From positions 1 through 64,000 of the forward strand of contig JBHEMZ010000029.1 in NCBI GenBank assembly GCA_046262315.1: a stretch of DNA of 64,000 nt, given 5' to 3'. Positions 41,566-49,640 of the stretch are shown piece after piece (position 1 is the first letter of the stretch; the number at the start of each line of letters is the position of its first letter). The DNA is from JACVRM01 sp046262315 (GTDB taxonomy: Bacteria > Actinomycetota > Thermoleophilia > Gaiellales > Gaiellaceae). The notes under the pieces were generated by a model, which was not told the DNA's origin, ran no database searches, and saw only the letters and a list, made by a program, of their open reading frames with translations. Position numbers and translations under genes: made by a program.

Positions 41566-42191
41566 TGCGCGGCTCCGCGATTTGCTCGCGTGTTTCGGAC
41601 CAGGGACCGCAGCGCCTCGAGCCGCTCGCGAATTGCCCGGCGCGCATCGCCGAACACCCGGTCGTCGCGGAAGAGCTGGTACTGCGCGTTCGCCGCCTGC
41701 GCGAAGGCGTCGAGCTGGAACGCGACCTCGCGGGCGCTCACCTCCGGGTCGAGCTCGCCTGCGGCCTGGGCCTGCTCGACGGCGTGCTCGAGATACGAGA
41801 GCCAGGAGCGGAGCATGTGCTCGATGCGGTCCCGCACCGGGCCCGCGCGGTTGTTGAACTCGAACGACGTCGCCGCGAAGAAGCAGCCGCCCGGAAAGAC
41901 CTTGCGTTCCGCGTAGTCCATCATGTGGTCGCACAGCGCCCACACCCGCGCCAGCCCGGCGGGCGCGGCGCGCGCCGGCTCGATCACCTCGCGCACGAAC
42001 ACCGCCGCGGCGTGCTCGACGGTGGCGAGCTGAAGCTCCTCCTTCGAGCCGAAGTGCGCGAAGAGCCCGCTCTTGCTCATCCCGGTGGCTTCTGCTAGGC
42101 GCCCGATCGAGAGCGGGTCGAGGCCCTCCTCGGTCGCGAGCGAGGCGGCGGCGTCGAGAATCGCCCGGCGGGTCCGCTGCCCTTTCGTCAT
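41562..42191 (-). CDS. TetR/AcrR-family transcriptional regulator
   Basis: 209 aa from ATG 42191 (GTG 42200 would overlap the operator). N-terminal HTH: TRRAILDAAASLATEEGLDPLSIGRLAEATGMSKSGLFAHFGSKEELQLATVEHA (about 6-60). The C-terminal ligand domain has CFFAATSFEFNNRAGPVRD, a YcdC/TetR_C pattern. It should repress the divergent VOC gene and its own gene: palindromic operators lie at 42199-42206 and 42258-42273. Inducer unknown. Confidence 0.93.
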   Translation of the reverse strand: MTKGQRTRRAILDAAASLATEEGLDPLSIGRLAEATGMSKSGLFAHFGSKEELQLATVEHAAAVFVREVIEPARAAPAGLARVWALCDHMMDYAERKVFPGGCFFAATSFEFNNRAGPVRDRIEHMLRSWLSYLEHAVEQAQAAGELDPEVSAREVAFQLDAFAQAANAQYQLFRDDRVFGDARRAIRERLEALRSLVRNTRANRGAAH

Positions 42192-42277
42192 TATCAGCAC
42201 GATCGTCCTACTCTACTCGGTCTGCTCGGCCTTTTTCAATCCACAGCTTGACAAGAATAGTACGGTCGTTCTAATCT
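42192..42277. promoter_or_regulatory. Divergent TetR-controlled promoter region
   Basis: For the plus-strand VOC gene: -35 TTGACA (42248-42253), 18-bp spacer, -10 TAATCT (42272-42277), GTG at 42284. The palindrome TAGTACG-GT-CGTTCTA (42258-42273) lies exactly between -35 and -10. A related palindrome ACGATCGT (42199-42206), in ACGATCGTCCTA, sits next to the tetR start. ACGGTCGTTCTA and ACGATCGTCCTA agree at 10 of 12 positions, fitting two operators for one regulator. Confidence 0.8.
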
Positions 42278-42283
42278 GCCCAG

Positions 42284-42691
42284 GTGGAGATCGATCACCT
42301 GGCGGTTCCGGTCGGCACCTACGCGGAGAGCAAGCGCTTCTACGAGCGTGCGCTCGAGCCTCTCGGCTTCTCGACACTGCTCGACTGGCCTCACCGCCGG
42401 CGCGCGTTCCTCGGCCTGGCGGGCGAGCCCAGCTCGCTTTGGCTCTGCGAGTCGGATTCCGCCGGCAGTCTCGAGCTGTCGCTGACCGCCGCGGATCCGC
42501 AGGCCGTCGAGGCGTTCCACACGGCCGCCGTGTCGGCGGGGGCCCGGACGGCCGACGAGCCCGGGATCCGGGCCGAGTACAGCCGCGACTACTACGCCGC
42601 GCGCGTCCTCGACCCGGACGGAAACTCGATCGAGGCCGTCTTCCGCGGCGACGCAACCGCCGTGGCCCGGCGCACTCCCCTGGCCGCCTGA
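42284..42691 (+). CDS. VOC-family glyoxalase-like protein
   Basis: 135 aa from GTG 42284, probably leaderless (-10 ends 6 nt upstream). IDHLAVPVGTYAESKRFYERALEPLGF, ...LELSLTAADPQAVEAFHTAAVSAGA, YYAARVLDPDGNSIEAVFRG: one VOC module with His and Glu metal positions. Divergent from, and apparently controlled by, the TetR regulator. Likely modifies or detoxifies the TetR ligand or related electrophile; inference. Confidence 0.92.
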   Translation: MEIDHLAVPVGTYAESKRFYERALEPLGFSTLLDWPHRRRAFLGLAGEPSSLWLCESDSAGSLELSLTAADPQAVEAFHTAAVSAGARTADEPGIRAEYSRDYYAARVLDPDGNSIEAVFRGDATAVARRTPLAA

Positions 42692-42742
42692 GCGCCCGCG
42701 CCCGTACGATCGCGCGGGCACGGACGACGGCGAGGAGGAGCG

Positions 42743-43210
42743 GTGGACGCAGCAGAGGCGCACGTGGAGCACGACGTGGTGGTCGAGGCGCTGCGTCGCG
42801 ATCCGACGCAGGAGGAGCACGAGGCTATCCGCGAGCTCTGGAAGGCGCACTCGAAGGCCGAAGACAACCGGGATCTGCCGGGGCTGCTCGCCACCTTGAC
42901 GGACGACTGCGTCTACGAGGTGCGGCCGGGTGGCCACCGCTGGGTCGGCCACGACGGCGCCGCCGGCTTCTACACGGAGCTGCTGACTGCGTTCCCCGAC
43001 ATCCACTTCGACCTCACGGACATCGTGATCGGGCCACAGGGGGTGTGCGAGGAGGCGCGCGTGACCGGGACGCACCGCGCACCCTGGCTCGGCCAGGCCC
43101 CCACCGGCGAGCGGCTGACGTGGAACGTCGCCATCTTCTTCCCGTGGGACCGCGAGCGGCGGCTCTTCCGAGGGGAAAAGGTCTACACCGACGCGCAGCA
43201 GTTCCAGTAG
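42743..43210 (+). CDS. SnoaL/NTF2-like protein
   Basis: 155 aa from GTG 42743 with Shine-Dalgarno AGGAGGAG. KAEDNRDLPGLLATLTDDCVYEVRPGGHRWVGHDGAAGFYTELLTAFPDIHFDLTDIVIGPQGVCEEARVTGTH is a complete SnoaL-like cone fold, a type used by polyketide cyclases, limonene-epoxide hydrolases and ketosteroid isomerase relatives. Active site not assignable. Followed by a short hairpin. Confidence 0.88.
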   Translation: MDAAEAHVEHDVVVEALRRDPTQEEHEAIRELWKAHSKAEDNRDLPGLLATLTDDCVYEVRPGGHRWVGHDGAAGFYTELLTAFPDIHFDLTDIVIGPQGVCEEARVTGTHRAPWLGQAPTGERLTWNVAIFFPWDRERRLFRGEKVYTDAQQFQ

Positions 43211-43214
43211 GGAA

Positions 43215-43228
43215 TCCCCGAACGGGGA
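43215..43228 (+). terminator. Short GC hairpin after the SnoaL-like gene
   Basis: TCCCC, loop GAAC, GGGGA, starting 4 nt after the TAG stop. A compact stem-loop at the expected terminator position, without a T-tract. Confidence 0.5.
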
Positions 43229-43322
43229 CTGTCCCGTCCGCGGCGGCCCGCCGCACACGCGCAGGGATCCTAGCTCGCCGAAGGCGTTCGGAAGAGGCAA
43301 GCGTCCGTGCTGCTCTCGCGGT

Positions 43323-43462
43323 GACGGGTCAGTCCCCTGCGGGGACAGACCCTGCATGCTCTGGCCTTACCCGGACGGGTCATGCCCCTGCGGCGACAGA
43401 CCCTGCATGCTCTTGCCCTACCGCGACGGGTCAGTCCGCTGCGGGCACAGACTCTCTGAGCC
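43323..43462. repeat. 51-bp tandem repeat, about 2.7 units, each forming a hairpin
   Basis: Units begin at 43323, 43374 and 43425 (GACGGGTC at each). Unit 1 contains GGGTCAGTCCCC, loop TGC, GGGGACAGACCC, a 12-bp stem with one mismatch; the others carry substitutions. The third unit overlaps the end of the dehalogenase gene and carries its TGA stop. Not a CRISPR: units abut with no unique spacers. Confidence 0.8.
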
Positions 43463-44324
43463 ATTCCGCGATGCGCGCGCCGAGCTCTTCGCCGCGGTCC
43501 TCCTGGAGGAAGTGCCCCGCCCGCGCCACCGTCTGCGCCGGCTCGGCACCGGGGATCAGCCCCGCGAGCCGCTCTCCCGCGCGCGGCGAGAAGATCGGGT
43601 CGGAGTCGCCGAAGAGCACGAGCGCGCGGCCCGGCCATGTACGCAGCGCCTCGCGCACCTCGAGCATCCTGGCCGCCGAGGGATGGTCGGGCTCGGTCGG
43701 CACGAGCTCGGGGAACATGAGCAGGCCCGTCTTCGACTCCGGCACGGGGTGCGGCGCGTCGTACCCAGCCACCACGTCGTCGGCGAGCTCCTCCACGCAG
43801 GTGATCCGGACGAGCTGCCCGGGACGCAGGTCTGTGCCGACTCGGCGCACGAAGGCACGGAAGCGCAGCCATTCGTCGGAGGGAGGACGCCCGGCGAAGA
43901 TGCCGGTGTTCATGACCACGAGTCGCTCGAAGCGGTCCGGATGCTCGACGGCCAGACGGAAGCCGATCGGGCCGCCCCAGTCGTGCACCACCACCGTTGC
44001 CCGGCGAAGGTCGAGGTCGCGCACGAGCCGCTCCATGACGTCGTAGTGGCGGTCGTAGGAGTACCAGTCGCGCTCGACCGGCTTGTCCGAGCGGCCGAAG
44101 CCGGGGTAGTCAGGCGCGACGACGCGCGCGACCACGGCGAGCGCGGGCACGAGCTTGCGGTAGAGGTACGACCAGGTCGGCTCGCCGTGCAGGAGCACCA
44201 CCGGATCACCGGCGCCCTCGTCCAGGTAGTGGACGCGCAGCCCGTCCTGGTCGGAGTACCGCGGCTGCCACGGGTAACCGGGCAGGCCGGCGAAGCGCTC
44301 GTCCGGCGTCCGGTAGAGCTCCAC
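43431..44324 (-). CDS. Haloalkane dehalogenase, DhlA/HLD-I-like
   Basis: 297 aa from GTG 44324. Closely follows DhlA landmarks: LHGEPTWSYLYRKLVP (oxyanion/halide region), VAPDYPGFGRSDKPVERDWYSYDRHYD, nucleophile VVHDWGGPIGF (Asp then halide-binding Trp), acid in GDSDPIFSP after strand 7 (HLD-I type rather than HLD-II) and His in ARAGHFLQEDRGEELG. Hydrolyses short haloalkanes to alcohols and halide; the true natural substrate is uncertain. The last residues lie in a tandem repeat. Confidence 0.93.
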   Translation of the reverse strand: MELYRTPDERFAGLPGYPWQPRYSDQDGLRVHYLDEGAGDPVVLLHGEPTWSYLYRKLVPALAVVARVVAPDYPGFGRSDKPVERDWYSYDRHYDVMERLVRDLDLRRATVVVHDWGGPIGFRLAVEHPDRFERLVVMNTGIFAGRPPSDEWLRFRAFVRRVGTDLRPGQLVRITCVEELADDVVAGYDAPHPVPESKTGLLMFPELVPTEPDHPSAARMLEVREALRTWPGRALVLFGDSDPIFSPRAGERLAGLIPGAEPAQTVARAGHFLQEDRGEELGARIAEWLRESVPAAD

Positions 44325-44356
44325 CCCGCGACCCTACTTCGTGGTACGAAGACCCG

Positions 44357-44746
44357 GTGAGCGAGCTCGATCTGGTGGCGGTGATTCCGCTCGCGGGCCT
44401 GCTCGGCATCGAGCTGTCGCGTGCCGGCGCCGAAGAGGTGCGCGGCCGGATGGCCTGGACAGCCGAGCGCTGCACCGCGAACGGCGTCCTGCACGGCGGC
44501 GCCCTGATGGCGTTCGCGGACACGCTGGGCGGCCTCTGAGCGTTCCTCAACCTCACCGACGGCGGCACGACGGCGACCGTCGAGTCGAAGACGAACTTCT
44601 TCCGCGCCGTGCGCGAGGGTCACGTGGACGGGCTGACGCGCCCATTGCACGTCGGCCGCAGCTTCATCGTCGTCCAGACCGACGTCTTCGACGCGGACGA
44701 GCGCCACGTGGCGCAGGTCACACAGACGCAGGCGGTGCTGCAATAG
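44357..44746 (+). pseudogene. PaaI-type thioesterase interrupted by an in-frame TGA
   Basis: From GTG 44357: SELDLVAVIPLAGLLGIELSRAG ... CTANGVLHGGALMAFADTLGGL, then TGA at 44537-44539, and the same frame resumes AFLNLTDGGTTATVESKTNFFRAVREGHV ... VTQTQAVLQ and TAG. Both halves are well conserved hot-dog thioesterase sequence; homologues commonly have Cys (TGC) where TGA occurs here (CAFLNL). Either a nonsense mutation, sequencing error or, less likely, selenocysteine. The 3' end overlaps the convergent esterase gene by 29 nt. Confidence 0.75.
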
Positions 44747-45665
44747 CCGAGCGCAGGAAGGCGTGCTGCTCGTCGAGGGCGGCACGCGCCATCGCGAACG
44801 GGAACGCGGTGAAACCGTGGACCGCCTCGGGCCACACGCGGAGCTCGGCCTCGTTGCCCGCCGCGCGCCAGCGGGCTGCCATGAACAGCGAGTCGTCGAG
44901 CAGCGGGTCGAGGTCTCCGACCGAGAAGTAGGCAGGCGGAAGGCCACGCAGATCCGCGTACAGCGGCGAGACGTCCGGGTCCCGCCGCTCCTCGAAGGTC
45001 GTGCCGGGGACGAAGCACCCGCCGAACCACTCCATGATCGGCCCGGACAGGATCAGGTTGCGCTCCCCCCAGCGCCTCTGACTGGGGGTCATCGAAAGGT
45101 CGTACACGCCGTAGACGAGATTCGCGGCTCGGAACGCCCCGGTAATCCCGTGCCGGTCGCGAAGCCGCAGCAGCGTCGCGACCGAGAGGTGTGCGCCGGC
45201 CGATTCGCCGCCGATGGCGACGATGGCAGGAGCCTCGAGCTCTGGCAGCCCCCGCTCGAAAAGCCACAGCGCCGCGTCCTCGCAGTCGTCCGGCCCGGCC
45301 GGGTACGGATGCTCAGGGGCGAGGCGATAGTCGATGCTCACGGCACACAGCCCCGTCGCCTGGACGAGCGCCCACGTGCGCTCGTCCTGCTCGTCGCAGG
45401 CTCCGAGCGTCCAGCCGCCGCCGTGGATGTGGAGATAGACGCCCGCGACCTGGCCCTCGGGCCTCAGCACACGCGCCCGCATCTCGCCGCGGCGCGTGGG
45501 CACGGCGATGTCGCGGGCCTGCTCAAGAAAGACCGGCAGGCCGAAGAGCCCGCCGGTTTCCCGGCGCACACGCCGCGTGATGGCGGGTGGGATGGTGTGC
45601 ACCGGCGGCTGTGTGGCGATGAGCCGCTCGAGCTCGGCGTTAAACGCCCGCGCCTCGACGAGCAT
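44718..45665 (-). CDS. HSL-family alpha/beta-hydrolase (acetyl-esterase-like)
   Basis: 315 aa from ATG 45665. Hormone-sensitive-lipase motifs: YLHIHGGGWTLGACDEQDE (oxyanion HGGG), nucleophile GGESAGAHLS, SVGDLDPLLDDS (acid) and AVHGFTAFPF (His). Hydrolyses short-chain esters or lactones. It starts 20 bp after the thiolase stop, probably same transcript; an ester-cleaving step feeding beta-oxidation is plausible. Confidence 0.92.
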   Translation of the reverse strand: MLVEARAFNAELERLIATQPPVHTIPPAITRRVRRETGGLFGLPVFLEQARDIAVPTRRGEMRARVLRPEGQVAGVYLHIHGGGWTLGACDEQDERTWALVQATGLCAVSIDYRLAPEHPYPAGPDDCEDAALWLFERGLPELEAPAIVAIGGESAGAHLSVATLLRLRDRHGITGAFRAANLVYGVYDLSMTPSQRRWGERNLILSGPIMEWFGGCFVPGTTFEERRDPDVSPLYADLRGLPPAYFSVGDLDPLLDDSLFMAARWRAAGNEAELRVWPEAVHGFTAFPFAMARAALDEQHAFLRSAIAAPPASV

Positions 45666-45685
45666 CTCCTCGTCGACGTCCGCCG

Positions 45686-46834
45686 TCAGCGCAGCCGCTC
45701 GACGATCATCGCCATGCCCTGGCCGCCGCCGACGCACATCGTCTCGAGGCCGATCGTGCCGTCGAGCGTCTCGAGGTCGTTCAGCAGCGTGCACATGATG
45801 CGCGCGCCGGTCATGCCGTACGGATGCCCGAGCGCGATGGCGCCGCCGTGCGGGTTCAGCTTCTCGCCGAACGGGTCGACGCCGAACTCGCGGCAGACGG
45901 GGAGCACCTGCGCGGCGAACGCCTCGTTCAGCTCCATCACGTCGACGTCGTCGATCGTCATCTGAGCCCGCTCGAGCACGGCGCGCACGGCGCCGATCGG
46001 GCCGACGCCCATGATCTCCGGCTCGACGCCGGAGACCGACGACGCGACGATCCTCGCCCGCGGCGCGATCCCGAGCTCGCGCGCCTTCGCGTCGCTCAGC
46101 ACGACGACGGCGGCGGCACCGTCGTTGAGCGGGCACGAGTTCCCGGCGGTGACCTTGCCGCCGGGCTTGAACGCGGGCTCGAGCGACGCGAGCGCCTCGA
46201 GCGTCGAGCCGCGGCGGGGGCCGTCGTCGGCGGAGGCGCCGTTCCACGGCGTGATCTCCCGGTCGAAGAAGCCGGAGTCCTGCGCCGCGACGGCGCGCTC
46301 CTGCGAGCGCTGCGCGTAGCGGTCCATCTCCTCGCGCGAGACGTCCCAGCGCTCGGCCACGTTCTCCGCCGTCAGCCCCATCGGGATGTAGACGTTCGCG
46401 ATCGGCGCGTCGTCGCCGGCCAGCTTCGGGTGCAGCTCGTCCGCGTCCTTCGGGTAGCCGTCGACCTGGGAGATCGACTCGACGCCGGCGGCGACCAAGA
46501 CGTCTCCTTCCCCCGCCCGCACGGCGTGAAAGGCCATTCGGATCGTCTGCAGGCTCGACGCGCAAAAGCGGTTGACCGTGGTGCCCGGCACGCTCTCGGG
46601 AAGGCCGGCCAGGAGCGCGGCGCGCCGAGCAAGGTTCATGCCCTGCTTCTGCTCCGGAAAGCCGCAGCCGACCATCACGTCCACGACGTCGCCGGGGTCG
46701 AGCTCCGGCACCTGCTCCAGTGCGGAGCGGATCGCGAACGCGACGAGGTCGTCGGGCCGAGCGTCCACGAGCGACCCCTTCCGCGCCCGGCCGATCGGCG
46801 TGCGGACGGCGGCGACGATGACGGCTTCGGGCAT
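45686..46834 (-). CDS. Acetyl-CoA acyltransferase (thiolase)
   Basis: 382 aa from ATG 46834. Catalytic residues visible: nucleophile NRFCASSLQ (about Cys89), MELNEAFAAQ, NPHGGAIALGHPYGMTGARI (His) and CVGGGQGMAMIV (second Cys). GMNLARRAALLAGLPESVPG resembles FadA/thiolase I enzymes that cleave 3-ketoacyl-CoA in the last beta-oxidation step. Followed by an esterase gene; upstream is the mosaic repeat block. Confidence 0.95.
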   Translation of the reverse strand: MPEAVIVAAVRTPIGRARKGSLVDARPDDLVAFAIRSALEQVPELDPGDVVDVMVGCGFPEQKQGMNLARRAALLAGLPESVPGTTVNRFCASSLQTIRMAFHAVRAGEGDVLVAAGVESISQVDGYPKDADELHPKLAGDDAPIANVYIPMGLTAENVAERWDVSREEMDRYAQRSQERAVAAQDSGFFDREITPWNGASADDGPRRGSTLEALASLEPAFKPGGKVTAGNSCPLNDGAAAVVVLSDAKARELGIAPRARIVASSVSGVEPEIMGVGPIGAVRAVLERAQMTIDDVDVMELNEAFAAQVLPVCREFGVDPFGEKLNPHGGAIALGHPYGMTGARIMCTLLNDLETLDGTIGLETMCVGGGQGMAMIVERLR

Positions 46835-46947
46835 GCGCGGAGAGAGTAACGGCCACGGGTTCCTCTCCGGAAGCTCTCTCCTCAGCTAGGGACAGCCCCG
46901 GCAACAGGACAACCGTGAGCGGCAGGGCCGCCGCTCCTACCGGCGGA

Positions 46948-47147
46948 GGCGGGCTTGCCCCGCCGCAGCCACGCCGCGCGAAGTCGCGTCAGATGTCCGA
47001 GCCCCGTCGGAAGTCGTCATGGCCCGCGTAGCGGGCCGGACTTCCGACAGCCACGGCCGCCGTAGCCACACCGCGCGAAGTCGCGTCTGACTTCCCGACA
47101 CCCACCCGCCGCAAGTCGTCATGGCGCGCGTAGCGCGCCGGACTTGC
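46948..47147. repeat. Second mosaic palindromic repeat block
   Basis: Order: A hairpin GGCGGGCTTGCCCCGCC (46948-46964), B-like (46981-), C (47009-47045), B AAGTCGCGTCTGACTT (47078-47093), C (47111-47147). Copy 47009-47045 has stems GGAAGTC/GACTTCC and GGCCCGC/GCGGGCC instead of GCAAGTC/GACTTGC and GGCGCGC/GCGCGCC: both sides of each stem changed, so pairing is preserved. The gap 46835-47155 holds no gene; the last C copy ends 8 nt from the following dehydrogenase stop. Confidence 0.85.
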
Positions 47148-47155
47148 GGCGGCTA

Positions 47156-48301
47156 CTAGAAGGCGCTCTCGCCGGTGAGCAGCCGGCCGATGATCAGCTT
47201 CTGAATCTGGCTCGTGCCCTCGTAGAGCGTCGTCACGCGCGCATCGCGCAGGTACTTGCCAACCGGGTACTCGTCGATGTAGCCGTAGCCGCCGTGCACC
47301 TGCACGGCAGCGTTCGCCGCCCGAACGGAAGCCTCGCTCGCGTAGTACTTGGCGATCGACGACTCGAGCGTGTGACGCCCGCCGGCGTCGGCGGCCGCGG
47401 CCGCGCGCCAGGCAAGCAGCCGGGCCGCGTCCGTCTCGACGGCGATGTCGGCGATCAGCTCCTGCACGAGCTGGAACGACGCGATCGGCCGCCCGAACTG
47501 CCGCCGGTCGCCCGAGTAAGTGAGACAGGCGTCCAGGCACCCCTGCGCGATCCCGACACAGCCGGCGGCCAGTGAGATGCGCCCGTTGTCGAGCGCGGAG
47601 AGCGCGACCTTCATCCCGCCACCCTCCTCGCCGAGCACGGCATCCGCCGGCACGCGCACGCCGTCGAGGAAGACCTCGGCCGTGTCCTGCGCACGGAGGC
47701 CGAGCTTGCCCTTGATCATGCGCGACGTGAACCCGCGGGAATCGGTGGGGACGACGAAGCAGGTGATCCCGCGCGCGCCCTCGCCGGTGCGCGCGAAGAC
47801 GAGCGCTACGGCGGCCCACGTCCCGAGCGTGATGAAGACCTTCGAGCCCGAGAGCACCCAGTCGCTGCCGCCGCGCTCCGCCCGTGTCGCCAGCCCGGCG
47901 GGATCGGATCCGGCGCCCGGCTCGGTCAGCGCGTAGCAGCCGAGTGCCTCACCGCTCGCCAGGCGCGGCAGCCATTCGTCCTTCTGCGAGGCCGTCCCCC
48001 ACTTGGCGATCGTCTTGCCGACGAGCCCGACGTTCACGGAGACGATTCCCCGCACGGACGAGTCCGCACGGCCGAGCTCTTCCATGATCAGGCAGTACGA
48101 CACGGTGTCGAGCCCCATGCCGCCGTGGTCCGCGGGCAGCGCGGAGCCGAGGTAGCCGATCTCCGCGAGCTTCGCGACGATCCCGGGATCCATCGTCTCG
48201 TCGCGGTCCCAGTCCCGAGCGTTGGGGACGACCTCGCGCTCGACGAAGTCGCGCGCCGACTCGCGGATCAACTCCTGGTCGGCGGTGAGGGAGAAGTCCA
48301 C
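47156..48301 (-). CDS. Acyl-CoA dehydrogenase
   Basis: 381 aa from GTG 48301. MDFSLTADQELIRESARDFVEREVVPNARDWDRDE, CYALTEPGAGSDPAGLATRA (about 121-140), SGSKVFITLGTWAAVALVFART, and C-terminal HGGYGYIDEYPVGKYLRDARVTTLYEGTSQIQKLIIGR with the catalytic-base region LYEGTSQ. Full length, short-chain/glutaryl-like family. Lies downstream of the liv operon, separated by a strong hairpin, so probably its own unit. Confidence 0.95.
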   Translation of the reverse strand: MDFSLTADQELIRESARDFVEREVVPNARDWDRDETMDPGIVAKLAEIGYLGSALPADHGGMGLDTVSYCLIMEELGRADSSVRGIVSVNVGLVGKTIAKWGTASQKDEWLPRLASGEALGCYALTEPGAGSDPAGLATRAERGGSDWVLSGSKVFITLGTWAAVALVFARTGEGARGITCFVVPTDSRGFTSRMIKGKLGLRAQDTAEVFLDGVRVPADAVLGEEGGGMKVALSALDNGRISLAAGCVGIAQGCLDACLTYSGDRRQFGRPIASFQLVQELIADIAVETDAARLLAWRAAAAADAGGRHTLESSIAKYYASEASVRAANAAVQVHGGYGYIDEYPVGKYLRDARVTTLYEGTSQIQKLIIGRLLTGESAF

Positions 48302-48331
48302 GCGGCCTTCTACCGCATCGCGCCGAAAGAC

Positions 48332-48360
48332 GCGCGGGGCCGGCGATGCCGGCCCCGCGC
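48332..48360 (-). terminator. 13-bp-stem GC hairpin between livJ-like and dehydrogenase genes
   Basis: Arms GCGCGGGGCCGGC and GCCGGCCCCGCGC around GAT, perfectly complementary, 21 nt after the substrate-binding gene stop. Strong intrinsic-type stem without U-tract; likely ends the five-gene transporter transcript. Confidence 0.75.
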
Positions 48361-48375
48361 AACGAGCTAGTTGCG

Positions 48376-48388
48376 GTCTGTTACTTGC
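48376..48388. repeat. Half copy of the 23-nt palindrome
   Basis: GTCTGTTACTTGC, identical to the right half of the element at 36660-36682; the left half is absent. It contains TTA at 48381-48383, the complement of the TAA stop of the substrate-binding protein gene, so that gene ends inside the element. Confidence 0.6.
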
Positions 48389-49640
48389 GGCCCTGGAAGA
48401 GCGGGCTGATCTCGTTGAAGCTGCTGTTCTCGTAGCGGACGATCTTGATCTGCGAGAGCGGAAAGTGGTCTGTCTTTCCGGTCTTCGAGACGACTCCCTT
48501 GATCGCGAACGGGTTCCTCCAGTTCATCCGCCCGACGGCCCGCATCAGCGAGGCACGTGTCGGGTTCTTGCCGGCCAGGTACAGGAGCCGGACTGTATCG
48601 TACGCCTTCGCGAACCCGTAGTAGTAGAAGGTGTCGTTGGCGTTCGCAGACGGAGCGAACTTGTCCATGAGCGCCTTGTACTTCTTGACCGCCGGGTCGC
48701 TGGCGTACTTCGGGTTGGTCGGATTCTTGAGGTACGCCGTGCTGATCGCGCCGTTGACGAAGTCCGCGCCGGCGCTCTGCGACGCCGCGCGCATGACGCC
48801 GTCGGTCGCCGACACGGAGTTGATGACGATCGTGTCCGGCTTCCAGTTGAGCGCCTTCGCGGTGCCGATCGCGCGCACCGTCGGCGTCGGCGTGGTCAGC
48901 AGCACCCACGTGTCCGCGCCGCTCGCCTTCTGGCGGGCGATCTGCGAGCCGTAGCTCGTATCGGTGACCTCGTACGTCTGCTCGGAGACGATCAGGCTCG
49001 CCTTGGCGCCGAGACCGGCCTTGACGCCCTTCAGGTAGTCCTTGCCGTAGTCGTCGTTCTGGACGAAGACCGCGATCTTCGCGTTCGGCGCGTTCTTGGC
49101 GATGTACTGCCCGTAGACCTTGCCTTCGGCGACGTAGTCCGGCTGCCAGCCGATCGTCCAGGGGTACTGCTTGAACTGCGAGCCCCAGAAGCTGGCACCC
49201 GTCGAGACGAGGATATGCGGGACTTTCCGGCTGTTCAGGATCGGCCGGATCGCCTGGTTGTGCTCGGTGCCGAGGCTGCCGACCACCGCGAAGACCTTGT
49301 CCTGAAGAATCAGCTGGTTCGTCAACTGGACGGTCTGAGCAGGGTTGTAGCCGTCGTCGTAGACCTTCCACACGATCTGGCGTCCGTAGACGCCGCGCTT
49401 CCTGTCGACAGCGCTCTTGCGCGAGTTGACGTACGCGAAGTATGCGGCCATGCCGCGCGGGATCGGTGCGTAGAGCGACGCGGGGCCGCTGAGGGGGAAC
49501 GTGCCGCCGATGACGATCGCGTTCTTGGAAATTCCCGTCTCGGTGGCGGCCGTGCCACGCTGCGGCGCCGCCGCGGCCACCTGAAGACTGGCGACGATCG
49601 CGACGAGCGTCGCAACGGCGACGAACAGCGCTCTCTTCAT
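48381..49640 (-). CDS. livJ: ABC transporter substrate-binding protein, branched-chain amino-acid type
   Basis: 419 aa from ATG 49640. Sec signal peptide MKRALFVAVATLVAIVASLQVAAAA, then IVIGGTFPLSGPASLYAPIPRGMAAYFAYVNSRKSAVDRKRGVYGRQIVWKVYDDGYNPAQTVQLTNQLILQDKVFAVVGSLGTEHN, the LivJ/Type-1 periplasmic-binding fold. No lipobox cysteine is visible, unusual for an actinobacterial receptor, which would normally be lipid-anchored. Ligand may be an amino acid, aromatic acid or amide. Last gene of the livGFHMJ operon (ATGA overlap with livM). Confidence 0.93.
   Translation of the reverse strand: MKRALFVAVATLVAIVASLQVAAAAPQRGTAATETGISKNAIVIGGTFPLSGPASLYAPIPRGMAAYFAYVNSRKSAVDRKRGVYGRQIVWKVYDDGYNPAQTVQLTNQLILQDKVFAVVGSLGTEHNQAIRPILNSRKVPHILVSTGASFWGSQFKQYPWTIGWQPDYVAEGKVYGQYIAKNAPNAKIAVFVQNDDYGKDYLKGVKAGLGAKASLIVSEQTYEVTDTSYGSQIARQKASGADTWVLLTTPTPTVRAIGTAKALNWKPDTIVINSVSATDGVMRAASQSAGADFVNGAISTAYLKNPTNPKYASDPAVKKYKALMDKFAPSANANDTFYYYGFAKAYDTVRLLYLAGKNPTRASLMRAVGRMNWRNPFAIKGVVSKTGKTDHFPLSQIKIVRYENSSFNEISPLFQGRK

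Noticed and set aside
43323..43462. Possible CRISPR array
   Set aside because: Units are contiguous and imperfect, without spacers, and no cas genes are present.
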